Below are positions 1-9,264 of a stretch of 64,000 nucleotides of DNA, piece after piece. The first letter of the stretch is position 1. Each line of letters opens with the position of its first letter. Location: the NCBI RefSeq assembly GCF_029893355.1, contig NZ_JARZAI010000033.1, positions 1 through 64,000 of the forward strand, read 5' to 3'. A program made the position numbers and the translations under genes. Source of the stretch: Kitasatospora sp. MAA4. Its GTDB lineage: Bacteria > Actinomycetota > Actinomycetes > Streptomycetales > Streptomycetaceae. A model generated the notes under the pieces. The model ran no database searches. It was not told the origin of the DNA and saw only the letters and a program-made list of their open reading frames with translations.

Positions 1-284
1 CTCGGCCTCAAGTGGCCTTCGCCGTAACCGACCTGACGGCCTGTCCGACGTGTTGAACTTTAGCCCAGCCCCGCTCCGAAAAGCGAATCCGGCCCTACTC
101 ACCGAAATGCCAGCACAGCAAAACAACGCCCCCTGCGACGACGCGCAGAAAGGCGAAATGCATTGCTGGGAAATGGTGTTTCAGGAGAGTGGCCGCCCCG
201 GGACCGTCCGCGCCGATGCGTGTCCGGTGCTCCCTGCCGAGCGACTAGGGAACACTACGCCCTGACGGGAGCCGATGCAAACAC
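1..284. other. non-coding stretch at window start
   Basis: I see no supported gene here. Short open frames exist on the + strand, but they have no ribosome binding site and no recognisable protein. The stretch is less GC-rich than its surroundings around 60-180, so it may carry the promoter of a gene left of the window. This is inference only. Confidence 0.5.
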
Positions 285-325
285 GGCCGGCCCGCCTGCG
301 CAGACGAGCTGCGGGCGGGCCGGCC
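285..325 (-). terminator. intrinsic terminator of mmsA
   Basis: Arms 285-299 and 311-325 form a 15-bp GC stem with one G-U wobble and an 11-nt loop. It lies 31 bases beyond the mmsA stop. There is no clear U-tract, which is usual for Streptomyces terminators. Confidence 0.75.
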
Positions 326-356
326 GGATCGCGTCACGCGAGCGTGACGTGAGGGA

Positions 357-1895
357 TCAGCTGTTGGTCGGGAACCCCAGGTTGATGCCACCGTGCGAGG
401 GGTCGAGCCAGCGCTGCGTGACGGCCTTGCCCCGGGTGAAGAACTGCACGCCGTCCGGGCCGTAGGCGTGCGTGTCGCCGAACAGCGAGGCCTTCCAGCC
501 GCCGAACGAGTAGTAGGCGACCGGCACCGGGATCGGCACGTTGATACCGACCATGCCGACCTCCACCTCGTGCTGGAAGCGCCGCGCCGCGCCGCCGTCG
601 TTGGTGAAGATGGCGGTCCCGTTGCCGTACGGGTTGGCGTTGATGAGCTCCAGGCCCTCCTCGTAGGAGGAGACCCGGACCACCGAGAGGATCGGGCCGA
701 AGATCTCGTCGTTGTAGACGGACATGCCCGGCTTCACATGGTCGAAGAGCGTCGGGCCGAGCCAGAAGCCGTCCGTCGTGACACCACCGTCGATGTCCGT
801 CTCGGTGATCGAATGCTTCCGGCCGTCGACGGCCAGCTCCGCGCCGTCCGCAATACCGGACTCGACGTACGAGGTCACCTTGTCGCGGTGCTGGCCGGTG
901 ACCAGCGGGCCCATCTCGGAGTCGCCGTTGCAGCCGGGGCCGACCTTCAGCTCGGCCATCCGCTGCTTGATCTTGTCGACCAGCTCGTCGCCGATCGGGT
1001 CGACCGCGACCAGCACCGAGACCGCCATGCAGCGCTCGCCGGCCGCGCCGAAGCCGGCGTTGATGGCCGCGTCGGCGCTCAGGTCGAGGTCGGCGTCGGG
1101 CAGGACCAGCATGTGGTTCTTGGCGCCGCCCAGCGCCTGCACCCGCTTGCCGTAGCGGGTACCGGTCTCGTAGACGTAGCGGGCGATCGGGGTGGAGCCG
1201 ACGAAGCTGACCGACTTGACGTCGGGGTGCTCCAGCAGGCGGTCGACCGCGACCTTGTCACCGTGCACGACGTTGAAGACGCCGTCGGGGAGACCGGCCT
1301 CCTTCCAGAGCTGCGCGATGAAGTTCGCCGCGGACGGGTCCTTCTCGGAGGGCTTGAGGATCACCGTGTTGCCCGCCGCGATCGCCAGCGGGAAGAACCA
1401 CATCGGCACCATCGCGGGGAAGTTGAACGGCGAGATGATCGCGACCGGACCCAGCGGCTGGCGGATCGAGTAGACGTCGATCCCGGTGGAGGCCTGCTCG
1501 GTGAAGCCGCCCTTGAGCAGCTGCGGGATGCCGCAGGCGTACTCCACGACCTCCTGGCCGCGGGCCAGTTCGCCGAGCGCGTCCGAGTGCACCTTGCCGT
1601 GCTCGGACACGATGATCGCGGCCAGCTCGTCCTTGCGGGCGTTGAAGAGCTCGCGGAAGGCGAAGAGCACCGAGGTGCGCTTGGCGATCGAGGCGTTGCG
1701 CCACTCGGCGAACGCCGAGACCGCGGAGCTGACGGCCTGGTCGACCTCGGCGATTCCGGCGAAGTCGACCTGGCCGGAGATCCGACCGGTGGCCGGGTCG
1801 TAGATGTCGCCGCGGCGGGGTGCGACACCCGCGGTCGGAACCGACGCACCGTTGATCCAGTGGGTGCAGTGCTTGTTCGTGGTGGGCTTGCTCAA
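357..1895 (-). CDS. mmsA: CoA-acylating methylmalonate-semialdehyde dehydrogenase
   Basis: This is a 512-aa aldehyde dehydrogenase that converts (methyl)malonate semialdehyde to propionyl- or acetyl-CoA in valine, beta-alanine and inositol breakdown. The NAD-binding motif SFVGSTPIA lies near residue 230. The catalytic cysteine is C289 in GERCMAVS. The usual ELGG motif reads ALGGAKNH (about 254-261), so the general-base glutamate is absent. That is characteristic of the CoA-dependent MmsA/IolA branch, because thiolysis replaces hydrolysis. The start codon appears to be TTG, preceded by GGAGG with a 9-nt gap; no better start precedes the conserved HWINGA segment. It is the last gene of the leftward run from the aminobutyraldehyde dehydrogenase. 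Family call is confident; the in vivo substrate is inferred. Confidence 0.93.
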   Translation of the reverse strand: MSKPTTNKHCTHWINGASVPTAGVAPRRGDIYDPATGRISGQVDFAGIAEVDQAVSSAVSAFAEWRNASIAKRTSVLFAFRELFNARKDELAAIIVSEHGKVHSDALGELARGQEVVEYACGIPQLLKGGFTEQASTGIDVYSIRQPLGPVAIISPFNFPAMVPMWFFPLAIAAGNTVILKPSEKDPSAANFIAQLWKEAGLPDGVFNVVHGDKVAVDRLLEHPDVKSVSFVGSTPIARYVYETGTRYGKRVQALGGAKNHMLVLPDADLDLSADAAINAGFGAAGERCMAVSVLVAVDPIGDELVDKIKQRMAELKVGPGCNGDSEMGPLVTGQHRDKVTSYVESGIADGAELAVDGRKHSITETDIDGGVTTDGFWLGPTLFDHVKPGMSVYNDEIFGPILSVVRVSSYEEGLELINANPYGNGTAIFTNDGGAARRFQHEVEVGMVGINVPIPVPVAYYSFGGWKASLFGDTHAYGPDGVQFFTRGKAVTQRWLDPSHGGINLGFPTNS

Positions 1896-2095
1896 GGTCG
1901 TCTGCCTCCGAAGTTCCCGGGCGGCTCAGCTGCCCGCCGGACCCTTGTGCGGCGCCGCCCGGGCTCTGCGCCGGGCGGCGGGGATCACGGCGCTACCGCG
2001 CTCTCCTCCCAGTCTGCTCGCCCCTGCACCCCGGCTCAACGAGCACACTGCTGGAGATACCCCGGTTGGCCTTACAGCTCGTACCCTCCTGCTTC

Positions 2096-2557
2096 TCACG
2101 GATGCTCCCGCGCCCCACCGAGCCCGCCCGCAGCCTCGTGCAGCGCGAGTTCCAGCAGGACGGGGTCGTTGAGCGCACCCGACCCGTCCGGCGGGACCAG
2201 CCAGTGCAGGCCCCGCCCTCGGCGGTCCGGGTGCGGCACCAGGACCCAGGTGCCGTCCCCCGCGCCGCGCACGCCCGTCCCCACCCACCAGGCGGCCGTG
2301 CCGACGGGGACGAAGAACCCCACGGTCCCGTCACCCGGATCGACCAGCACCGGCCCGTGCCCGCCGAGCAACGGCCCGAGCACCTTCAGCGCCGGGTGCC
2401 CGAGCGGCCCGGGGACCAACAGGACGTCCCAGAGCCGCCCGGCCGGCAGCAGCACCACGCCCAGTCCGCTGCGGTGCCACTCGCGCCGACACGCCTGCGG
2501 GTCCGGCGCGGCGGCCGACAACCACTCCACCGCGGTGGTGGGTCCGGTGCTCTCCAT
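2096..2557 (-). CDS. small bifunctional primase/polymerase-like protein, function unknown
   Basis: A 153-aa protein with AGAGGA 7 nt before its ATG. The central part has the order VLLP-x-GR, DVL-x-VP, GPVL, FFV-x2-GTA. The 230-aa protein at 46,113-46,805 has the same motifs in the same order, and that protein resembles the N-terminal domain of actinobacterial bifunctional DNA primase/polymerases. The acidic pair of the polymerase motif is not intact here (WDVLLVP), so catalysis is unlikely. The C-terminal half has HWLVPPDG and DPVLLELALHEAA, which I cannot assign. It lies between two aldehyde dehydrogenase genes on the same strand (127 bp after one, 200 bp before the other) and may be cotranscribed. 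I do not know its role. Confidence 0.8.
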   Translation of the reverse strand: MESTGPTTAVEWLSAAAPDPQACRREWHRSGLGVVLLPAGRLWDVLLVPGPLGHPALKVLGPLLGGHGPVLVDPGDGTVGFFVPVGTAAWWVGTGVRGAGDGTWVLVPHPDRRGRGLHWLVPPDGSGALNDPVLLELALHEAAGGLGGAREHP

Positions 2558-2684
2558 GGCTCGTCCTCTGCTCGCCCGACGCGGCGGGCATCGAAGCCGC
2601 CGTCCACGAGGAGAGAGCGCTGAGCTGCGGTTCTCTTACACAGGTCCGGCTGCACAGGTCCGGCCCGCGGTCCTGCGGGTGCGG

Positions 2685-4205
2685 TCAGGCGCGGTCGCCG
2701 AAGACCGTGCGGTGCCAGTCCTTCCGAGCGACCGCCGTGATGTCGTACATGACGTGCTTGACCTGCGTGTACTCGTCGAGCGAGTACTGCGACATGTCCT
2801 TGCCGAAGCCGGAGGACTTGTAACCGCCGTGCGGCATCTCGCTGATGATCGGGATGTGGTCGTTGATCCAGACGCACCCGGCGGCGATCTCCCGGGTCGC
2901 CCGCAGCGAGCGCTGGATGTCGCGGGTCCAGGCCGAGGCCGCCAGGCCGTACGGCGTGTCGTTGGCCAGCCGCATGCCCTCGTCGTCCGAGTCGAAGGGC
3001 AGTACCACCAGCACCGGGCCGAAGATCTCGCCCTGCACCACCTCGCTGTCCTGCGCGACGTCGGTGATCAGCGTCGGCCGGTAGTACGCGCCGCGGGTCA
3101 GGTCGGTGCCGTCGTGGCCGACCTCCGGGGCCGCGCCGCCGGTGACCACCCGCGCGCCGTAGCCGCGGGCGCGCTCGACGAAGCCGGCCACCCGGTCGCG
3201 GTGGGTGAAGGAGACCAGCGGGCCCAGGTCGGTCCGCGGGTTCAGCGGGTCGCCGAGCCGGACGGCCGCGAAGAGCTCGGCCACCCCCGCCACGAAGGCC
3301 TCGTAGAGCGGGCGCTGGACGTATGCGCGGGTCGCGGCGGTGCAGTCCTGGCCGCTGTTGATCAGCGAGCCGGCCACCGCGCCGTGCACGGCGGCGTCCA
3401 GGTCCGCGTCCTCGAAGACCACGAACGGTGCCTTGCCGCCGAGCTCCAGGTGCGTCCGCTTGACGGTCGCGGTGGCCAGCTCGGCGACCCGCTTGCCGAC
3501 CGGCGTCGAGCCGGTGAAGGAGACCATCGAGACGCCCGGGTGCGAGACCAGGTGCTCGCCCGCCGAGCGCCCGGCGCCGGTGACGACGTTGACCACGCCG
3601 TCGGGGATGCCCGCCTCGGTGCAGGCCCGGGCGAACATCAGCGAGGTGAGCGGCGTCAGCTCGGCGGGCTTGAGCACGATGGTGTTGCCGGCCGCGATGG
3701 CCGGCAGGATCTTCCAGGCCGCCATCTGCAGCGGGTAGTTCCACGGCGAGATCGAGCCGACCACGCCGATCGGCTCGCGGCGCACGTAGGACGTGTGGTC
3801 GCCCGAGTACTCGCCGGCCGCCTTGCCCTCCAGGTTGCGGGCGGCCCCGGCGAAGAAGGCGGTGTTGTCGATCGTTCCGGGCACGTCGAACTCGGTCGAG
3901 AGCTTGATCGGCTTGCCGGTCTGCGCGGTCTCCACCCGGGCGAAGTCCTCGGCGCGGTCGGCCAGGATCGCGCTGAGGCGCAGCAGCGCCTCCGAGCGGC
4001 TGCCGGGCGTGGCCCGCGACCAGTCGGGCAGGGCTGCGGCGGCCGCGGCCACCGCAGCGTCGACGTCCGCCGTCGAGGCCAGCCGTACCCGCTCGACGGT
4101 GCTGCCGTCGGCGGGGTTGACCACGTCGAAGGACTCGCTGCCGGTGCCACCGGTCAACTTGCCCGCGATGTACTGTGCGCCGTCCGTGAAGCTGGTCAGA
4201 TCCAT
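2685..4205 (-). CDS. aminobutyraldehyde-type aldehyde dehydrogenase
   Basis: A 506-aa NAD(P)-dependent aldehyde dehydrogenase. Present are the PWNYP segment (about 154-158), the SFTGSTPVGK nucleotide-binding loop (229-238), the general base E254 in ELGG, and the catalytic C288 in the context GQDCTAATR. That cysteine context is typical of gamma-aminobutyraldehyde and gamma-glutamyl-aminobutyraldehyde dehydrogenases, so it probably oxidises the aldehyde from a polyamine or diamine aminotransferase. The ATG at 4205 follows GGAGGAGAACC; the frame stays open upstream, but no other start has such a site. It is divergent from the PucR regulator across about 214 bp. In S. coelicolor a similar dehydrogenase adjoins epuRI. 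The substrate is inferred. Confidence 0.9.
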   Translation of the reverse strand: MDLTSFTDGAQYIAGKLTGGTGSESFDVVNPADGSTVERVRLASTADVDAAVAAAAAALPDWSRATPGSRSEALLRLSAILADRAEDFARVETAQTGKPIKLSTEFDVPGTIDNTAFFAGAARNLEGKAAGEYSGDHTSYVRREPIGVVGSISPWNYPLQMAAWKILPAIAAGNTIVLKPAELTPLTSLMFARACTEAGIPDGVVNVVTGAGRSAGEHLVSHPGVSMVSFTGSTPVGKRVAELATATVKRTHLELGGKAPFVVFEDADLDAAVHGAVAGSLINSGQDCTAATRAYVQRPLYEAFVAGVAELFAAVRLGDPLNPRTDLGPLVSFTHRDRVAGFVERARGYGARVVTGGAAPEVGHDGTDLTRGAYYRPTLITDVAQDSEVVQGEIFGPVLVVLPFDSDDEGMRLANDTPYGLAASAWTRDIQRSLRATREIAAGCVWINDHIPIISEMPHGGYKSSGFGKDMSQYSLDEYTQVKHVMYDITAVARKDWHRTVFGDRA

Positions 4206-4253
4206 TGTTCGGTTCTCCTCCGCGTGCCCATGCCGCCCATTCCAACCGCTCCG

Positions 4254-4280
4254 GCTCGCCGACGATGCCCGCTCACCGAC
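4254..4280 (-). promoter_or_regulatory. 10-bp direct repeat between divergent aldehyde dehydrogenase and PucR genes
   Basis: GCTCGCCGAC (4254-4263) and GCTCACCGAC (4271-4280) repeat with a 17-bp period and one mismatch, 50-75 bp before the dehydrogenase start. The position suits an operator for the PucR regulator. The function is inference. Confidence 0.3.
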
Positions 4281-4419
4281 AAACCGGACAAGACTCACTC
4301 CGCCAGCCGATCCGGCAAGGGCCTTACAGAGTGCCAACGGCTCGGACGGGCAACAGGTCGTCGCCAGGATGCATGATTCACCTGACACCTTGCTCCCCCA
4401 CAGCCAGGAGGACACCGCC

Positions 4420-6081
4420 GTGCTCCCCACCGTCGCCCGCGTGCTCGACCTCGACGTGATGCGGCGCGGCCTGCCGCAGGTGGTCGCCGGCGCCGACCAG
4501 CTGGAGCGGTTGGTGCGCTGGGTGCACGTCAGCGAGCTGCACGACGTGGCGGGCGTGCTGCAGGGCGGCGAGCTGGTGCTCACCACCGGCATCGCGCTGC
4601 CCGAGGACCGCGACGGCCTCGCCCGCTACGTCCGCGAGCTGGTGGAGGTCGGCGCGGCCGGCCTGGTGGTGGAGTTCGGCCGCCGCTACTTCGACTCGCT
4701 GCCCCGGGCCCTGGTGCACGCCGCCGAGCAGCGCGGCCTGCCGGTCATCGTGCTCCGCCGCGAACTGCGCTTCGTCGCGATCACCGAGGCCGTGCACGCG
4801 CTGGTGGTCAACGCGCAGCTGGAGCAGCTGCGCGCCTCCGAGGCGGTGCACCAGGTCTTCAACGAGCTGGCAGTCGAGGGCGCCGAGCCCAACGAGGTGC
4901 TGCGGCAGATCGCCCGGATGGCCAGTGCCCCGGTCGTCCTGGAGAACCTCAGCCACCAGGTGCTGGCGCACGACTCGGCGGGCAGCCCGGAGAACGAGCT
5001 GCTGGAGGACTGGGAGCGCCGCTCGCGCGGCGTGCGCCCGACCGGCCGGACCGGCTACGACCCGCGCAGCGGCTGGCTGGTGACCACCGTGGGAGCGCGC
5101 GGGCAGGACTGGGGGCGCCTGGTCCTGGTGAACGAGCCGGGCGGGCGCGCGGACAACGGGCAGGAAGGCCCGCTCGCGATGCTGCTGGAACGCGGCGCAG
5201 CCACCCTGGCGCTCAACCGGCTGCTGGTCCGCGACCGGGAGAGCCTGGAACGCCAGACCCACCGCACGCTGCTCTCCGGCATCCTCACGCATGCCCTGAC
5301 GGTCTCCGAAGTCGCCCTGCGGGCCCAGGCGTTGGGCGTACCGCTGGAGGGCCGCCGACTGGTCGGCGTGGTGCTGCGGCAGCGCGGCGGGCTGATCCCG
5401 GCCGCGCTGGAGGCGCAGTCCCGCCTGCGGGACTTCACCGAACTGGCCGCCACCGCCGCCCGATCCTGCCGACTCGCCGCTCTGGTCGGCGCACTCGACG
5501 ACGACGGCGTCGGCCTGCTGGTCGCCCTCGGCTCGCAGCAGGACGAGCACACGGCGCTCGAAGCGTTCGCGGCCGCACTGCGCAAGTTGTCGGCGGACAG
5601 CGGCAAGGAGGCGCCCTCGCGCGAGATCGCGGAGCCGGTGATCGCGGTGGGCTCCTCGGTGGGGTCGGTGCGCGACGCGCGGCGCACCCTGATGGAGGCC
5701 ACCCAGGTCGCGGACGCCGCGCTGCACGACGCGCCGGGCGCGCGAGCGGCCTCGTACTACCGCCTGCCGGACGTCCGGCTGCGCGGCCTGCTGCACCTGC
5801 TGCGCGAGGACGCCCGCCTGCAGACCTACGTGGAGCGCGAGTTGGGTCCGCTGCTGGCACACGACGCCGAGCACGGCTCGCAGTTGGTACCGCTGCTGCG
5901 GGTCTACCTGGAGCAGGGCAGGAACAAGTCGGCCGCGGCAGACGCGGCGCATCTGTCGCGGCCGTCCTTCTACGACCGGCTGCACAAGGTGGAGCGGATC
6001 CTGGCCGTGGACCTGGACCAGGTGGAGTCCTGCCTCTCCCTGCACGTGGCCCTGCTCGCGCTGGACGCCGTCCGGCGCTGA
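4420..6081 (+). CDS. PucR-family transcriptional regulator (EpuRI-like)
   Basis: A 553-aa regulator with three parts: an N-terminal PucR ligand-sensing domain (LPTVARVLDLDVMRRGLPQV onward, roughly 1-125), a central GGDEF-like region, and a C-terminal PucR-type helix-turn-helix. The last contains RNKSAAADAAHLSRPSFYDR, the usual DNA-binding signature. The GTG start at 4420 is chosen because AGGAGG lies 8 nt upstream; an in-frame ATG at 4369 would add 17 residues but has no such site. It is flanked by an outward-facing aldehyde dehydrogenase and a convergent aminotransferase. From memory, this layout matches S. coelicolor SCO5655-5657, where EpuRI controls polyamine utilisation. Equivalence is inferred, not shown. 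Confidence 0.9.
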   Translation: MLPTVARVLDLDVMRRGLPQVVAGADQLERLVRWVHVSELHDVAGVLQGGELVLTTGIALPEDRDGLARYVRELVEVGAAGLVVEFGRRYFDSLPRALVHAAEQRGLPVIVLRRELRFVAITEAVHALVVNAQLEQLRASEAVHQVFNELAVEGAEPNEVLRQIARMASAPVVLENLSHQVLAHDSAGSPENELLEDWERRSRGVRPTGRTGYDPRSGWLVTTVGARGQDWGRLVLVNEPGGRADNGQEGPLAMLLERGAATLALNRLLVRDRESLERQTHRTLLSGILTHALTVSEVALRAQALGVPLEGRRLVGVVLRQRGGLIPAALEAQSRLRDFTELAATAARSCRLAALVGALDDDGVGLLVALGSQQDEHTALEAFAAALRKLSADSGKEAPSREIAEPVIAVGSSVGSVRDARRTLMEATQVADAALHDAPGARAASYYRLPDVRLRGLLHLLREDARLQTYVERELGPLLAHDAEHGSQLVPLLRVYLEQGRNKSAAADAAHLSRPSFYDRLHKVERILAVDLDQVESCLSLHVALLALDAVRR

Positions 6082-6100
6082 GCAGGGCCACGGACGCGGG

Positions 6101-7459
6101 TCAGACCGTGTACTTGTCCGCCACGCTGAGCGCCTCGTCCAGCACGGCGAGACCGGTCTTGGCCTCCTCCTCGCTGACGGTGCACGGCGGCACCACGTGG
6201 AAGCGGTTCATGTTGGTGAACGGCCACAGCCCGCGCTTCTTGCACGCCGCCGCCAGCTCGGCCATCGGACCGTTGGCCGCGCCCGCCGCGTTGTAGCCGA
6301 CCAGCGGCTCGCGGGTGCTGCGGTCCTTGACCAGGTCCAGCGCCCAGAAGACGCCCAGGCCGCGCACCTCGCCGATCGAGGGGTGCCGCTCCGCCAGCTC
6401 GCGCAGGCCGGGGCCGAGCACCTGCTCGCCGATCCGCTTGGCGTTCTCCACGATGCCCTCCTCGGCCATCGCGTTGATGGTGGCGACGGCGGAGGCGCAG
6501 GCCAGCGGGTGGCCGGAGTAGGTGAGCCCGCCCGGGAACGGCCGCTCGGCGAAGGTCGCGGCGATCTCGGCGCTGATCGCGACGCCGCCCAGCGGCACGT
6601 AGCCGGAGTTGACGCCCTTGGCGAAGGTCAGCAGGTCGGGGACGACACCCCAGTGGTCGGCGGCGAACCACTCGCCGGTGCGCCCGAAGCCGGACATCAC
6701 CTCGTCCAGGATGAAGACGATCCCGTACCGATCGCAGATCTCGCGGACGCCGGCCAGGTAGCCGGGCGGCGGGATCAGGATGCCGGCGGTGCCGACGACG
6801 GACTCCAGGATGATCGCGGCGACGGTCTGCGGACCCTCGAAGGCGATCACCTCCTCCAGGTGCGCCAGCGCGCGCTCGCACTCCTGCGCCTCGTTCTCGG
6901 CGTGGAAGTGCGAGCGGTAGGCGTACGGGCCCCAGAAGTGCACGACGCCGGAGATGCCGGTCTCGCTCGGCCAGCGGCGCGGGTCGCCGGTCAGGGCGAT
7001 CGCGTTGCCGGTGGCGCCGTGGTACGAGCGGTAGGTGGACATGATCTTCTGCCGGCCGGTGTGCAGCCGGGCCATCCGGACGGCGTTCTCGACCGCCTCG
7101 GCGCCGCCGTTGGTGAAGAAGATCTTGTCGAGGTCGCCGGGGGTGCGCTCGGCGATCAGCCGGGCGGCCTCGCTGCGCGGCTCGACGGCGAAGCCGGGGG
7201 CGAGCGTGCAGAGCTTGGCGGCCTGCTCCTGGATCGCGGCGACGACCTTGGGGTGCTGGTGGCCGATGTTGGTGTTCACCAGCTGGGAGGAGAAGTCGAG
7301 GAAGCGGTTGCCCTCGTAGTCCCAGAAGTACGAGCCCTCGGCCCCGGCCACCGCGAGGGGGTCGATCAGGGCCTGTGCGGACCACGAGTGGAAGACGTGT
7401 GCGCGGTCGGCGGCCTTGACGGCCAGCCCGGCGGCGGGATCGGCAGTGGGGATGCTCAT
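6101..7459 (-). CDS. class III (omega) aminotransferase
   Basis: A 452-aa PLP-dependent fold-type I transaminase. Seen are the TNGGAEAVENA cofactor phosphate-binding segment (about 116-126), the cofactor aspartate D252 in ILDEVMSGFGR, and the Schiff-base lysine K281 in TFAKGVNSG. The likely substrate is a diamine, a polyamine derivative or an omega-amino acid, feeding the aldehyde dehydrogenases nearby. No ribosome binding site precedes the ATG at 7459. Instead TACCCT sits exactly 6 nt upstream, suggesting a leaderless transcript; an ATG at 7501 would add 14 residues without a better signal. It is convergent with the PucR regulator, with 19 bp between the stops. Confidence 0.9.
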   Translation of the reverse strand: MSIPTADPAAGLAVKAADRAHVFHSWSAQALIDPLAVAGAEGSYFWDYEGNRFLDFSSQLVNTNIGHQHPKVVAAIQEQAAKLCTLAPGFAVEPRSEAARLIAERTPGDLDKIFFTNGGAEAVENAVRMARLHTGRQKIMSTYRSYHGATGNAIALTGDPRRWPSETGISGVVHFWGPYAYRSHFHAENEAQECERALAHLEEVIAFEGPQTVAAIILESVVGTAGILIPPPGYLAGVREICDRYGIVFILDEVMSGFGRTGEWFAADHWGVVPDLLTFAKGVNSGYVPLGGVAISAEIAATFAERPFPGGLTYSGHPLACASAVATINAMAEEGIVENAKRIGEQVLGPGLRELAERHPSIGEVRGLGVFWALDLVKDRSTREPLVGYNAAGAANGPMAELAAACKKRGLWPFTNMNRFHVVPPCTVSEEEAKTGLAVLDEALSVADKYTV

Positions 7460-7465
7460 ATCGCA

Positions 7466-7471
7466 AGGGTA
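7466..7471 (-). promoter_or_regulatory. putative -10 element of a leaderless transcript
   Basis: On the minus strand TACCCT is followed by 6 nt and then the ATG at 7459. A TANNNT box at this distance puts transcription initiation at the start codon. The aminotransferase gene has no Shine-Dalgarno sequence. Confidence 0.45.
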
Positions 7472-7543
7472 GGGAAGGGCGCCGCCGCCGTGCAGCGGCA
7501 TCTTGTCAGGCGGTCACCCCGACAGCCGACAGGGTGGCAAACG

Positions 7544-7574
7544 CGCGGGCCCGGGAGTGCCTCCCGGGCCCGCG
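7544..7574 (-). terminator. intrinsic terminator of the second aldehyde dehydrogenase gene
   Basis: Arms 7544-7557 and 7561-7574 make a perfect 14-bp GC stem with a 3-nt loop. It begins 23 bases after the dehydrogenase stop codon. Confidence 0.85.
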
Positions 7575-7596
7575 GCAGAGCAGTCGGACGATCGGA

Positions 7597-9042
7597 TCAG
7601 ATGGCCGTCATGACGTGCTTGATCCGGGTGTAGTCCTCGAAGCCGTACGAGGAGAGGTCCTTGCCGTAGCCGGACTTCTTGAAGCCGCCGTGCGGCATCT
7701 CGGCGACCAGCGGGATGTGGGTGTTGATCCACACGCAGCCGAAGTCGAGCACCCGGGACATCCGCATGGCGCGGGCGTGGTCCTTCGTCCAGACGGAGGA
7801 GGCCAGCGCGAACTCCACCCCGTTGGCGTAGGAGACGGCCTGCTCCTCGTCGGTGAACTTCTGCACGGTGATCACCGGGCCGAAGACCTCGTTCTGGATG
7901 ATCTCGTCGTCCTGGTTGAGGCCGGAGACCACGGTGGGGGCGTAGAAGTAGCCGACCTCGCCGACCCGGTGGCCGCCCGCCTCGACCTTGGCGTGCGCCG
8001 GCAGGCGGTCGATGAAGCCGGTCACCTGCGCCAGCTGGTTGGCGTTGTTGAGCGGGCCGTAGAGCACGTCCTCGTCGTCCACGCCGCCGGTCTTCGTCTC
8101 GGCGGCGGCCTTGGCCAGCGCCGTCACGAAGGCGTCGTGGATGGACTCGTGCACCAGCACGCGGGTGGCGGCGGTGCAGTCCTGACCGGCGTTGAAGAAG
8201 CCGGCCACCGAGATGCCCTCGACCGCCTCGGCGATGTCGGCGTCCTCGAAGACCACCACCGGGGCCTTGCCGCCCAGCTCCAGGTGGACCCGCTTGACGT
8301 CCTTGGCGGCGCTGGCGGCCACCTGGATGCCGGCCCGGACCGAGCCGGTGATGGAGGCCATCGCCGGGGTGTGGTGCTCGACCATCAGGCGGCCGGTCTC
8401 GCGGTCACCGCAGATCACGTTGAAGACGCCGGCCGGCAGGCCGAGGTCGGCCAGGATGCCGCCGACGATCTCGGCCAGCAGCACGGTGGAGGCCGGCGTG
8501 GTGTCGGAGGGCTTGAGGACCACGGTGTTGCCCGCGGCGATGGCCGGCGCGAACTTCCAGACCGCCATCATCATCGGGTAGTTCCACGGCGCGACCTGGG
8601 CGCAGACGCCGACCGGCTCGCGGCGCACGATCGAGGTCATCCCGTCCATGTACTCGCCCGCGGCCTTGCCCTCCAGCAGACGGGCGGCGCCGGCGAAGAA
8701 GCGGATCTGGTCGGCCATCGGGCCGATCTCCTCCGACAGGGTGAGCCCGCGCGGCTTGCCGGTGTTGCGACACTCGGCGTCCACCAGCTCGTCCGCCCGC
8801 GCCTCGACCGCGTCGGCGATCTTCAGCAGCAGCTTCTGCCGGGTCGACGGCGTCGCGTCGCGCCAGGTCCGGAAGGCGGCGGCAGCCGAGGCCATCGCGG
8901 CGTCGACGTCGGCCGCACCCGACAGCGGGGAGGTCGCGTACGCCTGACCGGTGGTCGGGTCGACCACCTCCAGCGTGCGGCCGTCCGCCGCGTCGACGAA
9001 CTCGCCGTTGATGTAGTTGCGCAGCGTACGAAGGTCGCTCAC
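7597..9042 (-). CDS. gamma-aminobutyraldehyde dehydrogenase
   Basis: A 481-aa aldehyde dehydrogenase, paralogous to the one at 2,685-4,205 and sharing its GQDCTAATR catalytic context (C289) and ELGG general base (E255). PWNYP occurs at about 152-156. The nucleotide-binding loop reads SITGSVRAG instead of the commoner SFTGST, as in the aminobutyraldehyde branch. It would oxidise 4-aminobutanal to GABA in putrescine degradation. The ATG follows GAGGAGAG. It faces away from the Lrp/AsnC regulator across a 318-bp control region, and the aminotransferase following that regulator probably supplies its substrate. Family is confident; exact substrate is inferred. Confidence 0.92.
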   Translation of the reverse strand: MSDLRTLRNYINGEFVDAADGRTLEVVDPTTGQAYATSPLSGAADVDAAMASAAAAFRTWRDATPSTRQKLLLKIADAVEARADELVDAECRNTGKPRGLTLSEEIGPMADQIRFFAGAARLLEGKAAGEYMDGMTSIVRREPVGVCAQVAPWNYPMMMAVWKFAPAIAAGNTVVLKPSDTTPASTVLLAEIVGGILADLGLPAGVFNVICGDRETGRLMVEHHTPAMASITGSVRAGIQVAASAAKDVKRVHLELGGKAPVVVFEDADIAEAVEGISVAGFFNAGQDCTAATRVLVHESIHDAFVTALAKAAAETKTGGVDDEDVLYGPLNNANQLAQVTGFIDRLPAHAKVEAGGHRVGEVGYFYAPTVVSGLNQDDEIIQNEVFGPVITVQKFTDEEQAVSYANGVEFALASSVWTKDHARAMRMSRVLDFGCVWINTHIPLVAEMPHGGFKKSGYGKDLSSYGFEDYTRIKHVMTAI

Positions 9043-9264
9043 GACTCTCTCCTCGGGTTGCGGACGGCGCGGTGGCGCTGGTCCGGCGGGGGGCTCTGCC
9101 AGTGGACCCGGACGGTTGACCAGGCACGGCGCTCGGCGGAGCGCCGAGTGGCCGGGTCGGGTACGACACGGTCCACTGGTGGGGAGCGTACGCCCAGCTG
9201 GCGGGCGCGCGGGTGACCTCGCCAGGGTAACCGCATTCTTGCTGGAATCGACATACCCGTGCGC

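Noticed and set aside
50..465. Two small + strand frames at the window start
   Set aside because: They overlap each other and the mmsA end, contain the terminator hairpin, and lack ribosome binding sites.
4369..4371. ATG as start of the PucR regulator
   Set aside because: It has no Shine-Dalgarno sequence. The GTG at 4420 has AGGAGG at 8 nt and matches the usual N-terminus.
393..4376. Very long + strand open frame (over 1,300 codons) opposite the aldehyde dehydrogenase genes
   Set aside because: It is the antisense shadow of high-GC genes, with Arg/Ala/Gly/Val-rich content, no ribosome site and no recognisable domain.
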